DNA from: Grimontia celer
GTDB taxonomy: Bacteria; Pseudomonadota; Gammaproteobacteria; Enterobacterales; Vibrionaceae
DNA: 64,000 nucleotides
Direction of reading: 5' to 3'
NCBI RefSeq assembly: GCF_900055185.1
Contig: NZ_FIZX01000006.1
Location: 1 to 64,000, forward strand
Positions 50,145 through 59,952 of the stretch are shown here, piece after piece. Within the stretch, counting starts at the first letter, position 1. The number at the start of each line of letters is the position of its first letter. Both the position numbers and the translations under genes were made by a program. The notes beneath the pieces were generated by a model. That model did not search any database, was not told the origin of the DNA, and worked only from the letters and a program-made list of their open reading frames with translations.

Positions 50145-50173
50145 AACTTATCGGTTAATGATGAAGAGGTCAA
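50145..50173 (-). promoter_or_regulatory. Candidate gltBD promoter
   Basis: Reading leftward, TTGACC (50173-50168) and TAAGTT (50150-50145) are separated by exactly 17 bp. The -35 is good, the -10 is moderate. It lies about 184 bp before the gltB start. No start-site data support it. Confidence 0.35.
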
Positions 50174-50226
50174 ATTTCGTCACATTACATTAACTTTGCT
50201 GATTAACAGCTATATATGTCGAAAGC

Positions 50227-50261
50227 ACCGCCTACATGCAGCATTTTATGGCGGTTTTTTT
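50227..50261 (+). terminator. Orphan rightward terminator-like hairpin
   Basis: ACCGCC pairs with GGCGGT around a 17-nt loop that itself contains ATGC-A-GCAT, followed by seven T residues. It points rightward, but no rightward gene lies within 20 kb upstream. Leftward it has no T-run and so does not act on gltBD transcripts. Confidence 0.55.
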
Positions 50262-50356
50262 AACTCTGTCGCAGAGATTAACTTGGTCTATCTGAGTGGT
50301 TATTTATGAAAAGTTGTCAATTTTTGGTGGGTGAAGCTTTGATGCGGGTTCAAAAC

Positions 50357-50383
50357 GAAAAAAGCCAGCCGCAGAGGGCTGGC
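50357..50383 (-). terminator. Second gltBD operon terminator
   Basis: Leftward, GCCAGCC-CTCTGC-GGCTGGC runs into TTTTTTC, 27 bp after the stop of the second small-subunit gene. Confidence 0.93.
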
Positions 50384-50410
50384 AAAACTGGAAGATAACA
50401 CTCGTTATTT

Positions 50411-51880
50411 TTATGCGGAGAGCATCAGTGAGTCCGCTTTGGCCTCGAGGTTGGTGCCGCCCATCAGATATGCATCGATAGAACGGGCACATTCACGGCC
50501 TTCATTGATACAACGTACAACCAGTGACTGGCCAGTACGCATATCACCTGCAGCGAATACACCTTTTTGGTTGGTCTGGAAGTCTTGCGTAGCAACATTG
50601 CCACGCTCATCCAGTGCCACATCAAGTTGTGCCAGCACACCGTGTGGTTCTGGGTGTAAGAAACCCATCGCCAGGAATGCCAGATCACATGGGATCTCAC
50701 GCTCAGAGCCTGCTACTTCTTCGAAGGTTGGACGTTCGCCAGGTGCTGCGTCTTTCCATACGATGTCAGCCATGCGCAGTGCTTTCACGTTGCCGTTTTC
50801 GTCGCTGATAAACTCTTTGGTCAGAATATTCCAGTGGCGCTCACAGCCTTCTTCGTGAGAAGTCGACGTGCGAAGGATCATTGGATACTGAGGCCAAGGC
50901 ATGTTCGCAGGGCGCTTCTCTGGCGGGATAGGCATGATTTCCACCTGAGTAATGCTTGCCGCACCATGACGGTTTGATGTGCCCACACAGTCAGAGCCTG
51001 TGTCACCACCACCAATAACCACAACGTGTTTGCCTTTGGCGTGGATTTCTTCGGTTTTCAGATCCATGCCGTTTGCACGGCGGTTGTTCTGACCAAGGAA
51101 TTCCATCGCAAAATGCACACCTTTGAGTTCGCGGCCCGGGATTGGCAGGTTGCGTGGCACGGTAGAACCACCAGTCAGCAGTACGACATCGTAATCCTGA
51201 CGGATTTGCTGAGCATTAACGTCAATGCCAACATGAGCGTTCACTTTAAACTCGATACCCGCTTCTGCCATCAGGCTGATTTTACGGTCAATTACGTCCA
51301 TACCAAGCTTGAAGTCTGGAATACCAAAACGCAGCAGACCACCGACTTTTTCATCACGCTCAAACACAGTCACAGAGTGACCTGCGCTATTGAGCTGCTC
51401 AGCAGCTGCAAGGCCAGCAGGGCCAGAACCAATGATCGCCACTTTCTTGCCTGTGCGGGCAGTCGGAGTTTTCGGTTTGGCATAGCCTTCGCGGTATGCC
51501 GTTTCCACGATGGTTTTTTCAATGTTACAAATGGTGATTGGGTCCTGGTTAATCCCCAGGACACAAGAGCTTTCACATGGAGCCGGGCAAACCCGGCCAG
51601 TGAACTCTGGGAAGTTGTTGGTTGAGCTCAGAATATTCCAAGCTTCTTCCCAGCTGTCGCGGTAAACCGCATCGTTAAACTCAGGAATAATATTCCCGAT
51701 TGGACAACCGTTGTGACAGAAAGGCACACCACAGTCCATACAGCGGGAGGATTGCTCATTAATTTTCTCGCCAAACTCGTCGTTCAGTACAAATTCCTTG
51801 TTGTCCTGAATACGAATGGCAGGGTCTTTTTTGGCCGGCAGTTCACGGCCAAATTCTAGAAATCCGGTTGGCTTACCCAT
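50411..51880 (-). CDS. gltD: Glutamate synthase small subunit, second lineage
   Basis: 489-residue small subunit of the type that opens MGKPTGFLEFGRE, common in actinobacteria, Bacteroidetes and the C-terminal part of plant and yeast NADH enzymes. Fe-S motifs are CMDCGVPFCHNGCPIGN and GRVCPAPCESSC; FAD motif VAIIGSGPAGLAAAEQL and NAD(P) motif VVVIGGGDTGSDCVGT are intact. It differs clearly in length and sequence from the first copy. The start overlaps the large-subunit stop by 8 nt (ATGGGTAA). Confidence 0.95.
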   Translation of the reverse strand: MGKPTGFLEFGRELPAKKDPAIRIQDNKEFVLNDEFGEKINEQSSRCMDCGVPFCHNGCPIGNIIPEFNDAVYRDSWEEAWNILSSTNNFPEFTGRVCPAPCESSCVLGINQDPITICNIEKTIVETAYREGYAKPKTPTARTGKKVAIIGSGPAGLAAAEQLNSAGHSVTVFERDEKVGGLLRFGIPDFKLGMDVIDRKISLMAEAGIEFKVNAHVGIDVNAQQIRQDYDVVLLTGGSTVPRNLPIPGRELKGVHFAMEFLGQNNRRANGMDLKTEEIHAKGKHVVVIGGGDTGSDCVGTSNRHGAASITQVEIMPIPPEKRPANMPWPQYPMILRTSTSHEEGCERHWNILTKEFISDENGNVKALRMADIVWKDAAPGERPTFEEVAGSEREIPCDLAFLAMGFLHPEPHGVLAQLDVALDERGNVATQDFQTNQKGVFAAGDMRTGQSLVVRCINEGRECARSIDAYLMGGTNLEAKADSLMLSA

Positions 51881-54800
51881 TTACAGCCTCCACTTCTTCC
51901 TTGTTAGCGGCTTCTTCTTTGCGTTTTTGCAACACAGCTTTGTAGTCGCGCGGCATCACTTTGACGATAGACTTGAGATTCTCTTCAACGTTCGCGAGGA
52001 ATGTTTCTGCAACCGTACTGTCTGTCAGTGCGTGGTGCTTGCTGATCATTTCTTTCAGCAGAGCGATATCTTCTTCATCCAGCGGATCCAAGTCCACCAG
52101 CTCAGGATTGAGCTTGGATTCGAAGTCATTGAACTGATCCCAAACGTAAGCCACACCACCACTCATACCCGCAGCGAAGTTGCGGCCAGTTTGACCCAGA
52201 ACAATGGCAATACCACCGGTCATGTATTCACAGCCGTGGTCACCGATACCTTCAACAACCACTTTCGCGCCTGAGTTACGTACACAGAAACGCTCACCGG
52301 CTACACCGCGGATGAAAGATTCGCCCGAGGTTGCACCGTAGAAACAGACGTTACCGACAACGATGTTGTCTTCAGCAATGATGTCGCTCTTCGCGTCTGG
52401 GTAAAGTACCAACGTACCGCCAGACAGACCTTTACCCCAGTAGTCGTTCGCATCACCTTCAACGGTGAAGTTCACGCCTTTCGCGAGGAAGGCACCGAAG
52501 CTTTGACCTGCAGAACCTTTGAACTTCACGCTCATTGCTTCTGGCAGACCCTGGTCCTTGTACACTTTCGAAATTTCGTTCGACAGCATGGTACCTGCGC
52601 TGCGGTCGGTGTTCACAATCGCGAACTCGGCATCGACTTTACGGCCTTCTTTCAGCGCGCTGGATGCGGCTTCAATCAGGCGGCGGTCAAGCACGGCTTC
52701 CAGACCATGGTTTTGTTCGCGCTGGCAGTACATTGCATCGCCTTCACGTGGCTCTTCTTTGTAAAGAACAACGTTAAGATCCAGATTCTGGTATTTCCAG
52801 TGACCAACATCAGAGCGAACTTTCAGGTGTTGCGACTGACCAACCATCTCGTTGATAGAGCGGTAACCCAGCTCAGCCATGATTTCACGCAGACCTTCAG
52901 CCATATAGGTGAAGAAGGTGACGATGTCTTCTACACGGCCATCGAAGCGCTCACGCAGCGTCTTGTTCTGGGTAGCGATACCGACAGGACAGGTGTTGAG
53001 GTGACACTTACGCATCATGATACAGCCTTCAACAACCAGTGCCGCTGTTGCCACACCCCACTCTTCAGCACCCAAGAGGGTAGCTACTGCAAGGTCACGA
53101 GGCGTTTTCATCTGGCCATCAGACTGAACGACGATACGGTTACGCAAGCCGTTCTTCAGTAGTGTCTGGTGTGTCTCAGCCAGACCCAGCTCCCATGGCA
53201 GACCTGCGTGTTTGATTGAAGACAGTGGTGATGCACCAGTACCGCCGTCGAAGCCAGCAATGAGAACCACGTCTGCTTTTGCTTTGGCCACGCCTGAGGC
53301 GATGGTGCCGACACCCGCTTCAGAAACCAGCTTCACGTTCACACGTGCTTTGCGGTTTGCATTCTTCAGGTCATAAATCAGCTGTGCCAAATCCTCGATA
53401 GAGTAGATATCGTGGTGAGGCGGTGGCGAAATCAAGCCAACCCCTGGGGTGGAGTGACGGGTGCGACCAATCCAGTCATCAACTTTGTGACCCGGAAGCT
53501 GGCCACCTTCACCTGGCTTCGCGCCTTGTGCCATCTTGATCTGAATTTCATCAGCATTGGCAAGGTAGTAAGAAGTCACACCGAAGCGGCCAGAAGCTAC
53601 CTGTTTGATAGCAGAACGTTCCCAATCACCGTTTTCTTTCTTGTCAAAACGTACTGGGTCTTCACCACCTTCACCGGAATTCGACTTAGCGCCGATACGG
53701 TTCATGGCAATCGCCAGCGTAGAGTGTGCCTCATGAGAGATAGAACCGAAGCTCATTGCACCTGTCGCGAAACGCTTCAGGATGTTCTCAACTGGCTCAA
53801 CTTCTTCCAGAGGAATACTGCCCGCTGGATTTTTTACAAAGTCGAACTGGCTACGCAGAGTTGCTGCGTCATCGCCTTGGCTGTCTACTGCATGGCAGTA
53901 TTCTTTAAACTGCTTTTTGTCTTTGTTGCGGGTGGAATTTTGCAACAAATGGATGGTTTCAGGGTTGAACAGGTGCTTTTCACCACGCTGTTTCCACTGA
54001 TAAACACCACCGACATCCAGCATCTGGACAGGGATTTCACGCGTTGGGTAACCCAGACGGTGACGGATAAGAACTTCTTTGCCGATATCATCAATCGAGA
54101 GACCCTGAATACGGGAAACCGTGCCGGTGAAGTACTTGTCAACCACTGCTTTGCTGATACCCAGTGCTTCGAAGATCTGTGCACCATGGTAAGACTGCAG
54201 GGTTGAGATACCCATCTTCGAGAAGATTTTCAAAAGGCCAGCGTTGATCGCTTTGCGGTACTGTTCAAACAGCACATCCACATCCGCTTCTGGGTCCAGC
54301 TTCTTCTTACGCTGCAAGTCCACCAGCGTTTCGTAGACGAGGTACGGGTTAACAGCATTCGCACCATAGCCGACGAGCGTGGCAAAGTGATGGGTTTCAC
54401 GCGCGTCACCGGTTTCAATCACGATGTCTGCTTTCGCACGCAGACCTTTGCGGATCAGGTGGTGGTGAACGGCGCCCACAGCCAGCATCGCAGGGATAGC
54501 GGCATGGTTAGAGTTCACTGCACGGTCAGTCAGCAGGATGATGGAGTAGCCATCAATCACGGCATCTTCAGCGTATTGACAGATGCGCTTCAGTGCGCGC
54601 TCAAGCTTGCCTGGTTCGCCGCTGGCACGGAATACGATATCCAGCGTTTTCGCCTGCAGGTGATCGTTGTCAACCGCGCGCAGTTTTTCCAGCTCAGCAT
54701 TGCTCAGAACTGGCGATTCCAGCTCAACCTTACGGCAGTGCTCAGGTGATTCAATCAGCAGGTTCTGGTCTTTACCCAAATACGTTTTCAGCGACATTAC

Positions 54801-56420
54801 CATGCGCTCACGGATTGGGTCGATTGGTGGGTTGGTAACCTGAGCAAACAGTTGCTTGAAGTAGTTAGACAGGTGCTGGGATTGGTGCGAAAGCACCGCC
54901 AGTGGCCAGTCAGCACCCATAGCGCCTAGTGCTTCTTTGCCGTCTTTCGCCATAGGAACGATGATTTCGTTCACTTCTTCAGAGGTCACACCGAATGCTT
55001 GTTGATGGTGCAATAGGCGATCTGGAGAAGGCTGGTGGTGTTTGGTATCTGCTTCTGGCAGCTTATCAATGTGCAGCAGGTTCTTCTCTACCCACTCCTG
55101 ATAAGGTTGTGCAGAGGCAATTTCGTTCTTCACTTCTTCATCAGAAATGATGCGACCTTGTTCAAGGTCAGCCACGAAGATACGGCCAGGTTGTAGACGA
55201 CCGCGGAAATGGATGTTTTCCGGCTCGATTTCTACCACACCAGACTCAGACGCCATGATGAGGTAATCGTCTTTGGTCACGGTATAGCGGCTAGGACGCA
55301 GGCCGTTACGGTCAAGCGTTGCACCTACTTTCACGCCATCGGTGAAACAAACTGATGCTGGGCCATCCCATGGTTCCATGATGTTTGCGTGGTATTGATA
55401 GAAAGCACGCAGTTTCGGGTCCAGCTTGGCATTTTCCTGCCATGCTTCCGGCACCATCATCATCAATACGTGTGGCAGGCTACGGCCGCTCAGCACCAGA
55501 AGTTCCAGCGCCATGTCGAAGTTCGCTGAATCCGATGCGCCTTCCTGACACACTGGCAGCAGCATTTTCAGCTCTTGGTCAGTGAACAGGTTTGATTCCA
55601 ACAAGGCTTCACGCGCTTTCATCCAGTTAAGGTTACCGCGAACGGTGTTGATTTCACCATTGTGCGCGATGTAACGGAAAGGCTGAGCCAAACGCCAGCG
55701 AGGGAAAGTATTGGTCGAGAAGCGCGAGTGAACCAGCGCCAGCGCCGTCACCATTGACGGGTTCTGCAGGTCGAGGAAGTACTGAGGTACCTGCTCAGTC
55801 GTCAGCTGGCCTTTGTAAACCAGAGTCTTTGCAGAGAAAGAGTTGATATAGAAGTCGTCGCCAATGTTTGAGACGCTTTCCAGGCACACGCGTACGGTGT
55901 AGTTACGCAGTACGAACAGTTTACGCTCAAGCTCGTCAAGAGACAGGCCGACACCGCCTGTAACAAAAGCATGCTCAAACTGAGGTTCTGTGCTCAGAGG
56001 GTCTGCACCGATCATCGAGTTGTCGGTTGGCAGCACACGGTAGCCAATGACTTCGAGATCGAGGCGTTTTGCATTGCGCTCGAAGATTTCACGGCATTGC
56101 TGGCGTTTGTTCTCGTCTTTCGGGAACAGCATTACACCAACACCGTATTTGTCAGCAGCTGGCAGTTGAATACCTAGCGTACGAGTTTCTTCGAGTAAGA
56201 ATTCATGGGGTTTTTGTAAAAGAATACCTGCACCGTCACCACTACATGGGTCACAGCCCTGACCGCCACGGTGTTCCATGCGGGCCAGCATATCAAGTGC
56301 CTGAGTAACAATCGCATGAGACTTTCTGTTCTTCAGGTGGGCAACGAAGCCGATACCACAGGCGTCGTGTTCCATTTCGGGCACATAAAGTCCCTCGGTG
56401 CGTAGCACTGAATCAGTCAT
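51873..56420 (-). CDS. gltB: Glutamate synthase large subunit, second lineage
   Basis: 1515-residue ferredoxin/NADH-like or NADPH large subunit. The nucleophile is Cys21 (EMEHDACGIGFVAHLKNR), released after a 20-residue propeptide. It has the glutaminase domain, FMN barrel ([23 protein letters not shown]), [3Fe-4S] set RKCHLNTCPVGIATQ and C-terminal beta-helix. The start is ATG 56420 behind GGAAGGA; an in-frame start 24 codons upstream lies in the hairpin-rich leader and is less likely. All domains are intact, so this is a second full enzyme, not a decaying paralogue. Confidence 0.95.
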   Translation of the reverse strand: MTDSVLRTEGLYVPEMEHDACGIGFVAHLKNRKSHAIVTQALDMLARMEHRGGQGCDPCSGDGAGILLQKPHEFLLEETRTLGIQLPAADKYGVGVMLFPKDENKRQQCREIFERNAKRLDLEVIGYRVLPTDNSMIGADPLSTEPQFEHAFVTGGVGLSLDELERKLFVLRNYTVRVCLESVSNIGDDFYINSFSAKTLVYKGQLTTEQVPQYFLDLQNPSMVTALALVHSRFSTNTFPRWRLAQPFRYIAHNGEINTVRGNLNWMKAREALLESNLFTDQELKMLLPVCQEGASDSANFDMALELLVLSGRSLPHVLMMMVPEAWQENAKLDPKLRAFYQYHANIMEPWDGPASVCFTDGVKVGATLDRNGLRPSRYTVTKDDYLIMASESGVVEIEPENIHFRGRLQPGRIFVADLEQGRIISDEEVKNEIASAQPYQEWVEKNLLHIDKLPEADTKHHQPSPDRLLHHQQAFGVTSEEVNEIIVPMAKDGKEALGAMGADWPLAVLSHQSQHLSNYFKQLFAQVTNPPIDPIRERMVMSLKTYLGKDQNLLIESPEHCRKVELESPVLSNAELEKLRAVDNDHLQAKTLDIVFRASGEPGKLERALKRICQYAEDAVIDGYSIILLTDRAVNSNHAAIPAMLAVGAVHHHLIRKGLRAKADIVIETGDARETHHFATLVGYGANAVNPYLVYETLVDLQRKKKLDPEADVDVLFEQYRKAINAGLLKIFSKMGISTLQSYHGAQIFEALGISKAVVDKYFTGTVSRIQGLSIDDIGKEVLIRHRLGYPTREIPVQMLDVGGVYQWKQRGEKHLFNPETIHLLQNSTRNKDKKQFKEYCHAVDSQGDDAATLRSQFDFVKNPAGSIPLEEVEPVENILKRFATGAMSFGSISHEAHSTLAIAMNRIGAKSNSGEGGEDPVRFDKKENGDWERSAIKQVASGRFGVTSYYLANADEIQIKMAQGAKPGEGGQLPGHKVDDWIGRTRHSTPGVGLISPPPHHDIYSIEDLAQLIYDLKNANRKARVNVKLVSEAGVGTIASGVAKAKADVVLIAGFDGGTGASPLSSIKHAGLPWELGLAETHQTLLKNGLRNRIVVQSDGQMKTPRDLAVATLLGAEEWGVATAALVVEGCIMMRKCHLNTCPVGIATQNKTLRERFDGRVEDIVTFFTYMAEGLREIMAELGYRSINEMVGQSQHLKVRSDVGHWKYQNLDLNVVLYKEEPREGDAMYCQREQNHGLEAVLDRRLIEAASSALKEGRKVDAEFAIVNTDRSAGTMLSNEISKVYKDQGLPEAMSVKFKGSAGQSFGAFLAKGVNFTVEGDANDYWGKGLSGGTLVLYPDAKSDIIAEDNIVVGNVCFYGATSGESFIRGVAGERFCVRNSGAKVVVEGIGDHGCEYMTGGIAIVLGQTGRNFAAGMSGGVAYVWDQFNDFESKLNPELVDLDPLDEEDIALLKEMISKHHALTDSTVAETFLANVEENLKSIVKVMPRDYKAVLQKRKEEAANKEEVEAVNG

Positions 56421-56993
56421 GTTTACGTCCTTCCAGTTGACACAAATGCAGGGGGAGCATTTGTCTTCCCTTGCTGTACCTGTTGCGGGCACAGCTGAGC
56501 GGTCGCCAAGTTTGAATCAACAAAAATGTGTTAATTCGCGCAACCAAGCCCGGTTACTGTCTAAAAGCAGTAACCATCTCCTTTTGCAATCCTATGCATA
56601 AATGCTGCGCTTTCTTTAATTTGCCAGATAACCCACTAAATGGAGGCCCTGTTTGGCGAATTTTATTGCTCACAATTTGGGCGCAGCTGTAGCTATCCTA
56701 CAATTTCGGAAAATTAATTACCATAAAAAGTTGCACTTCGATGGCAATGCAAACGGTTACCTTAGACTGAATTTTTATTTCAAGTGAATAAAAATTCGAA
56801 TAGAGGATGATCTGGTGAATATATAGAAAAGAGGCTTGGGGCGTGACTTTTCCTCTTGTAAACAAAATGTAATTTACTTTCAGTTTGTTGATGAAAACTT
56901 AATCCAACATTGATTTGATCGAGGTTTTCTCTTTTTTTCCAATGTTAGGATCGCGCGCTTTTTTCCTTCATCCAATATTTCAGGCGGTCGGCG
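56421..56993. other. Structured leader of the second gltBD operon and yhcC upstream region
   Basis: The 573-bp divergent gap between gltB and yhcC has no gene. On the gltB side, three hairpins lie in the first 160 nt: ACAAATGC/GCATTTGT (56442-56464), GCTGT/ACAGC near 56476-56500, and GGTTACTG/CAGTAACC (56552-56575). I recognise no riboswitch class in them. The part near yhcC (56700-56960) is AT-rich and probably contains both promoters. Confidence 0.4.
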
Positions 56994-57920
56994 ATGGAAC
57001 TTCATCAACTGGTGAATACCTTTGGTCAGGATTTACAACGCAGGTATGGCGAAAAAGTTCACAAACTTACTCTGCATGGCGGGTTTAGCTGTCCCAACCG
57101 GGATGGAACGCTGGGAAGAGGAGGGTGTACCTTCTGTAACGTGGCCTCGTTTGCTGACGAAACTGCGCAGCAACTTTCTGTGACCAAGCAGCTATCTCAG
57201 CGGGCAACAGAAGTACACCGCGCCAAGCGCTACCTTGCTTATTTCCAGGCATACACCAGCACTTATGCGGAAGTGGAAAAACTAAAAGCCATGTATGAAG
57301 AAGCGTTGAAAAGTGCAGATATCGTTGGCCTGTGTGTGGGGACACGTCCAGACTGCGTACCTGATGCGGTTCTGGATCTGCTCGCCCATTACAAAGATCA
57401 GGGGTTTGAGATTTGGCTGGAGTTAGGTCTGCAGACCGCTAATGACAGCACGTTGAAACGTATCAATCGTGGTCACGACTTTGCTTGTTATGACGCGGTG
57501 ACCAGAAAAGCACGTTTGTTGGGCCTCAACGTTTGTACCCACCTGATTGTTGGCTTGCCTGGAGATACCAAAACTGACCATCTCAGCACCATTGAGCAAG
57601 TAGTTGATACAGGCACAGACGGTATAAAGCTGCATCCCCTTCATATTGTAGAAGGCTCTGTGATGGCAAAAGCTTGGCGGGCGGGACGCCTTGATGCCAT
57701 CTCACTTGAAGATTACGTGGACAGTGCCGCAGAGATGATTTTACGCACCCCGGCGGAGGTGGTTTACCACCGTGTTTCAGCTAACGCGAGAAAACCAACG
57801 TTACTGGCGCCAGAATGGTGTGAAAACCGTTGGCTCGCGATGACAGACATTGCCCGCGTGCTGAGTATGAAAGGTGCTCAGGGCAGTCTCACAGGAAGAC
57901 CTTTTCATTTCCCACAATAA
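56994..57920 (+). CDS. yhcC: TIGR01212-family radical SAM protein (YhcC-like)
   Basis: 308-residue radical SAM enzyme of the YhcC/TIGR01212 family. Cluster-binding cysteines are Cys33, Cys45 and Cys48 in FSCPNRDGTLGRGGCTFCN, a longer spacing than the usual CxxxCxxC but typical of this family. VGTRPDCVPDAVLD and ELGLQTANDSTLKRINRGHD are barrel motifs. YhcC-type proteins have been linked to tRNA modification; the exact substrate is not settled. In E. coli yhcC lies between arcB and gltB, as here apart from the inserted cyclase gene. Confidence 0.9.
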   Translation: MELHQLVNTFGQDLQRRYGEKVHKLTLHGGFSCPNRDGTLGRGGCTFCNVASFADETAQQLSVTKQLSQRATEVHRAKRYLAYFQAYTSTYAEVEKLKAMYEEALKSADIVGLCVGTRPDCVPDAVLDLLAHYKDQGFEIWLELGLQTANDSTLKRINRGHDFACYDAVTRKARLLGLNVCTHLIVGLPGDTKTDHLSTIEQVVDTGTDGIKLHPLHIVEGSVMAKAWRAGRLDAISLEDYVDSAAEMILRTPAEVVYHRVSANARKPTLLAPEWCENRWLAMTDIARVLSMKGAQGSLTGRPFHFPQ

Positions 57921-58053
57921 TGTGACCAACGTTTGATACCTCGCAAAATAAATGAGGGCTATTCGTTTTCTTTCATATCCGTATGGCAAGATGAAGCGTG
58001 ATGTTTATTCAAAAAAATTGCTTCTTCAAGGATGACGGGCAAAAGGTGGAAGG

Positions 58054-59814
58054 ATGATTGAGTGGTTACCATTAGCCGCGTTGGTGCTATTGGTAGGTTT
58101 TTTGATGGGAATGGTGTGGGTATCTTATCGACGTGTGATGTCGATGAAAACTTGGCAACTTTACCTGGCGAATCTTCACTCCCCTAAAGCGATAATCAAC
58201 CATAAAGACGGTAGCATTTTATATGCGAACCGCAGCTTCGTGCGTCTTTTTAACGTCGAAGCGAGTGGGCACAAATTTCATATTCGCGGTGAGCGGGAAC
58301 AACAGACTTTTGAGGCTCTGCTGGCATCACGTTGTTGGCCACATCCCTTTGTGGAAATGACGGGAGACTTTCGCGCCGTTTCTGATCACCGTACGCCAAG
58401 GCATGCACGTTTCTCAGGGCTTCCTGTTTGGTGCGGTGGTCAACGAGTCTGGATTGTCTCGCTGGAGCCTAAATCAGAAGCTGTCTACAGCGAGCCCTTC
58501 GCCGACAATGACAGCCAGATTTTCCGAAGTGTCATCAACTCCCTTTCTGAACTCGTTTGTTTTCAGGATAAAGAAGGCCGCATTGTCGGCTCCAATCTGG
58601 CTTATGACAGATTCTGGAAAGGTCGTGAGCAGGAGGGCCTGATTTTCTCAACTGATGAGAACGCACGGGGTCGACGAACGCAGCAAAGCTGGACGACGAA
58701 CCCAAATGGCGACAGCTGCTTGCTTGAGTCCAACCAAACGGTATTGCTGGATGATGAGAACCACGTCTTCGGTACGTTAAGCATCAGCCATGACGTGACC
58801 AACTGGCATATGATGCGACAGTCGTTGGAACAGGAAATTGAGGCTCGTCAGGAAGTTGAACAGCAACTGAAAAAGCACAGCAATGTGCTTACTTCTATTT
58901 TCAAAGCCAGTGTCGATCCGATTGGTATTTACAATAAAGATTACGAATTCCTGGGTGGGAACGCCGCATTTGCTGAAGCCATGGGTGCACAGCATGATGA
59001 ACTGGAAGGCGAAAATGCAGAAGATCTGATGGAGCCTGAAGTGCTGGCACAACATCGCAAGATTGACGTGCCTGTGCTTGAAAGTGGCGACACGGTGAAA
59101 TATGAAGATCTGGTGATGAAGCGCGATGGTTCGATGGTCTGGTATGAGCTGACCAAGACCCAGTTCCGTGACCCAACGGATGAGACCATTGGTGTGTTGG
59201 TGATAGCCCGCGACGTCACAGAGCGCAAAGCTACTCAGCAACAACTGGCAGATGCCATCATGGAGCTTGAAGAGCTGAGCTTTGTAGATGGCCTCACCAA
59301 GGTGGCAAACCGACGCAGCTTTGACGAGCAATTGGTGAAAATGTGGCACTCTCACATTCGTGAGCAAGAGCCGCTTTCACTGATCTTCTGCGATATTGAT
59401 TACTTTAAGCCGTATAACGACAACTATGGTCATCAGCAGGGTGATGAAGCGCTGCGCAGCGTGGCTGATGTATTCCAACGTGTTATCAGGCGTCCGCTGG
59501 ACGCTGTGGCTCGTTATGGTGGCGAAGAGTTCGCGATTCTTCTGCCCAACACTACGGAAGAAGGTGCTGTTGTTGTGGCGCAGAATATTGCTGACGAATT
59601 GAAAGCAGCCGATCTTCCCCATGCATATTCAAAAGTCGCTGACAGACTGACCTTAAGTCAGGGTATAGCCACTCTGTATCCCGTTGCGGGTCAGGATTAT
59701 GGTGATTTGGTCTCTTTGGCCGATCGCGCGCTATACGGTGCTAAGCATGCAGGCAGAAACCGTGTGGTAACCAGTCAGTCAATGAAACAGGCCAAGCTAT
59801 CGGCGAATGCCTGA
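58054..59814 (+). CDS. PAS-GGDEF diguanylate cyclase
   Basis: 586-residue signalling protein that makes cyclic di-GMP. One N-terminal membrane helix (~5-28) is followed by three PAS-like domains (~40-140, 165-255, 280-400), the last one ending in the PAC sequence VLVIARDVTERKATQQQL. The GGDEF domain (~410-575) has the active GGEEF motif at 489-493 and an inhibitory-site RPLD at 480-483, five residues before it, so product feedback inhibition is expected. There is no EAL domain. It starts behind AAGGTGGAAGG and ends on its own terminator. Confidence 0.93.
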   Translation: MIEWLPLAALVLLVGFLMGMVWVSYRRVMSMKTWQLYLANLHSPKAIINHKDGSILYANRSFVRLFNVEASGHKFHIRGEREQQTFEALLASRCWPHPFVEMTGDFRAVSDHRTPRHARFSGLPVWCGGQRVWIVSLEPKSEAVYSEPFADNDSQIFRSVINSLSELVCFQDKEGRIVGSNLAYDRFWKGREQEGLIFSTDENARGRRTQQSWTTNPNGDSCLLESNQTVLLDDENHVFGTLSISHDVTNWHMMRQSLEQEIEARQEVEQQLKKHSNVLTSIFKASVDPIGIYNKDYEFLGGNAAFAEAMGAQHDELEGENAEDLMEPEVLAQHRKIDVPVLESGDTVKYEDLVMKRDGSMVWYELTKTQFRDPTDETIGVLVIARDVTERKATQQQLADAIMELEELSFVDGLTKVANRRSFDEQLVKMWHSHIREQEPLSLIFCDIDYFKPYNDNYGHQQGDEALRSVADVFQRVIRRPLDAVARYGGEEFAILLPNTTEEGAVVVAQNIADELKAADLPHAYSKVADRLTLSQGIATLYPVAGQDYGDLVSLADRALYGAKHAGRNRVVTSQSMKQAKLSANA

Positions 59815-59836
59815 TCTTTCCAATTAAATTGGCTGT

Positions 59837-59861
59837 GGGCGCAGGTAATGCGCCCCTTTTT
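59837..59861 (+). terminator. Diguanylate cyclase gene terminator
   Basis: GGGCGCA-(5-nt loop)-TGCGCCC is followed by CTTTTTC, 22 bp after the stop. Confidence 0.88.
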
Positions 59862-59952
59862 CTTTAGCTTCTCCGTCCCCAGCGTTATTATTTTCCCATG
59901 CTGACTCAAGGCTTATTCAGCCTCTCCCTATTTATGTTGATCTGGACGTTCA

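Larger units (their letters stand above)
49962..50361 (-). other. Leader and promoter region of gltBD (E. coli type)
   Basis: This ~400-bp gene-free stretch holds a candidate leftward promoter (50145-50173) and a ~180-nt leader. The leader contains two copies of CCAGGAAGG on the transcribed strand (from 50010-50018 and 50040-50048) and small hairpins with ACTGC/GCAGT arms. I recognise no riboswitch class. An unassigned rightward terminator also lies here. Confidence 0.4.

Noticed and set aside
51026-54206. Long rightward frames (199-264 codons) inside the second gltBD operon
   Set aside because: They are antisense shadows of the highly conserved gltB and gltD frames; no ribosome sites or recognisable domains.
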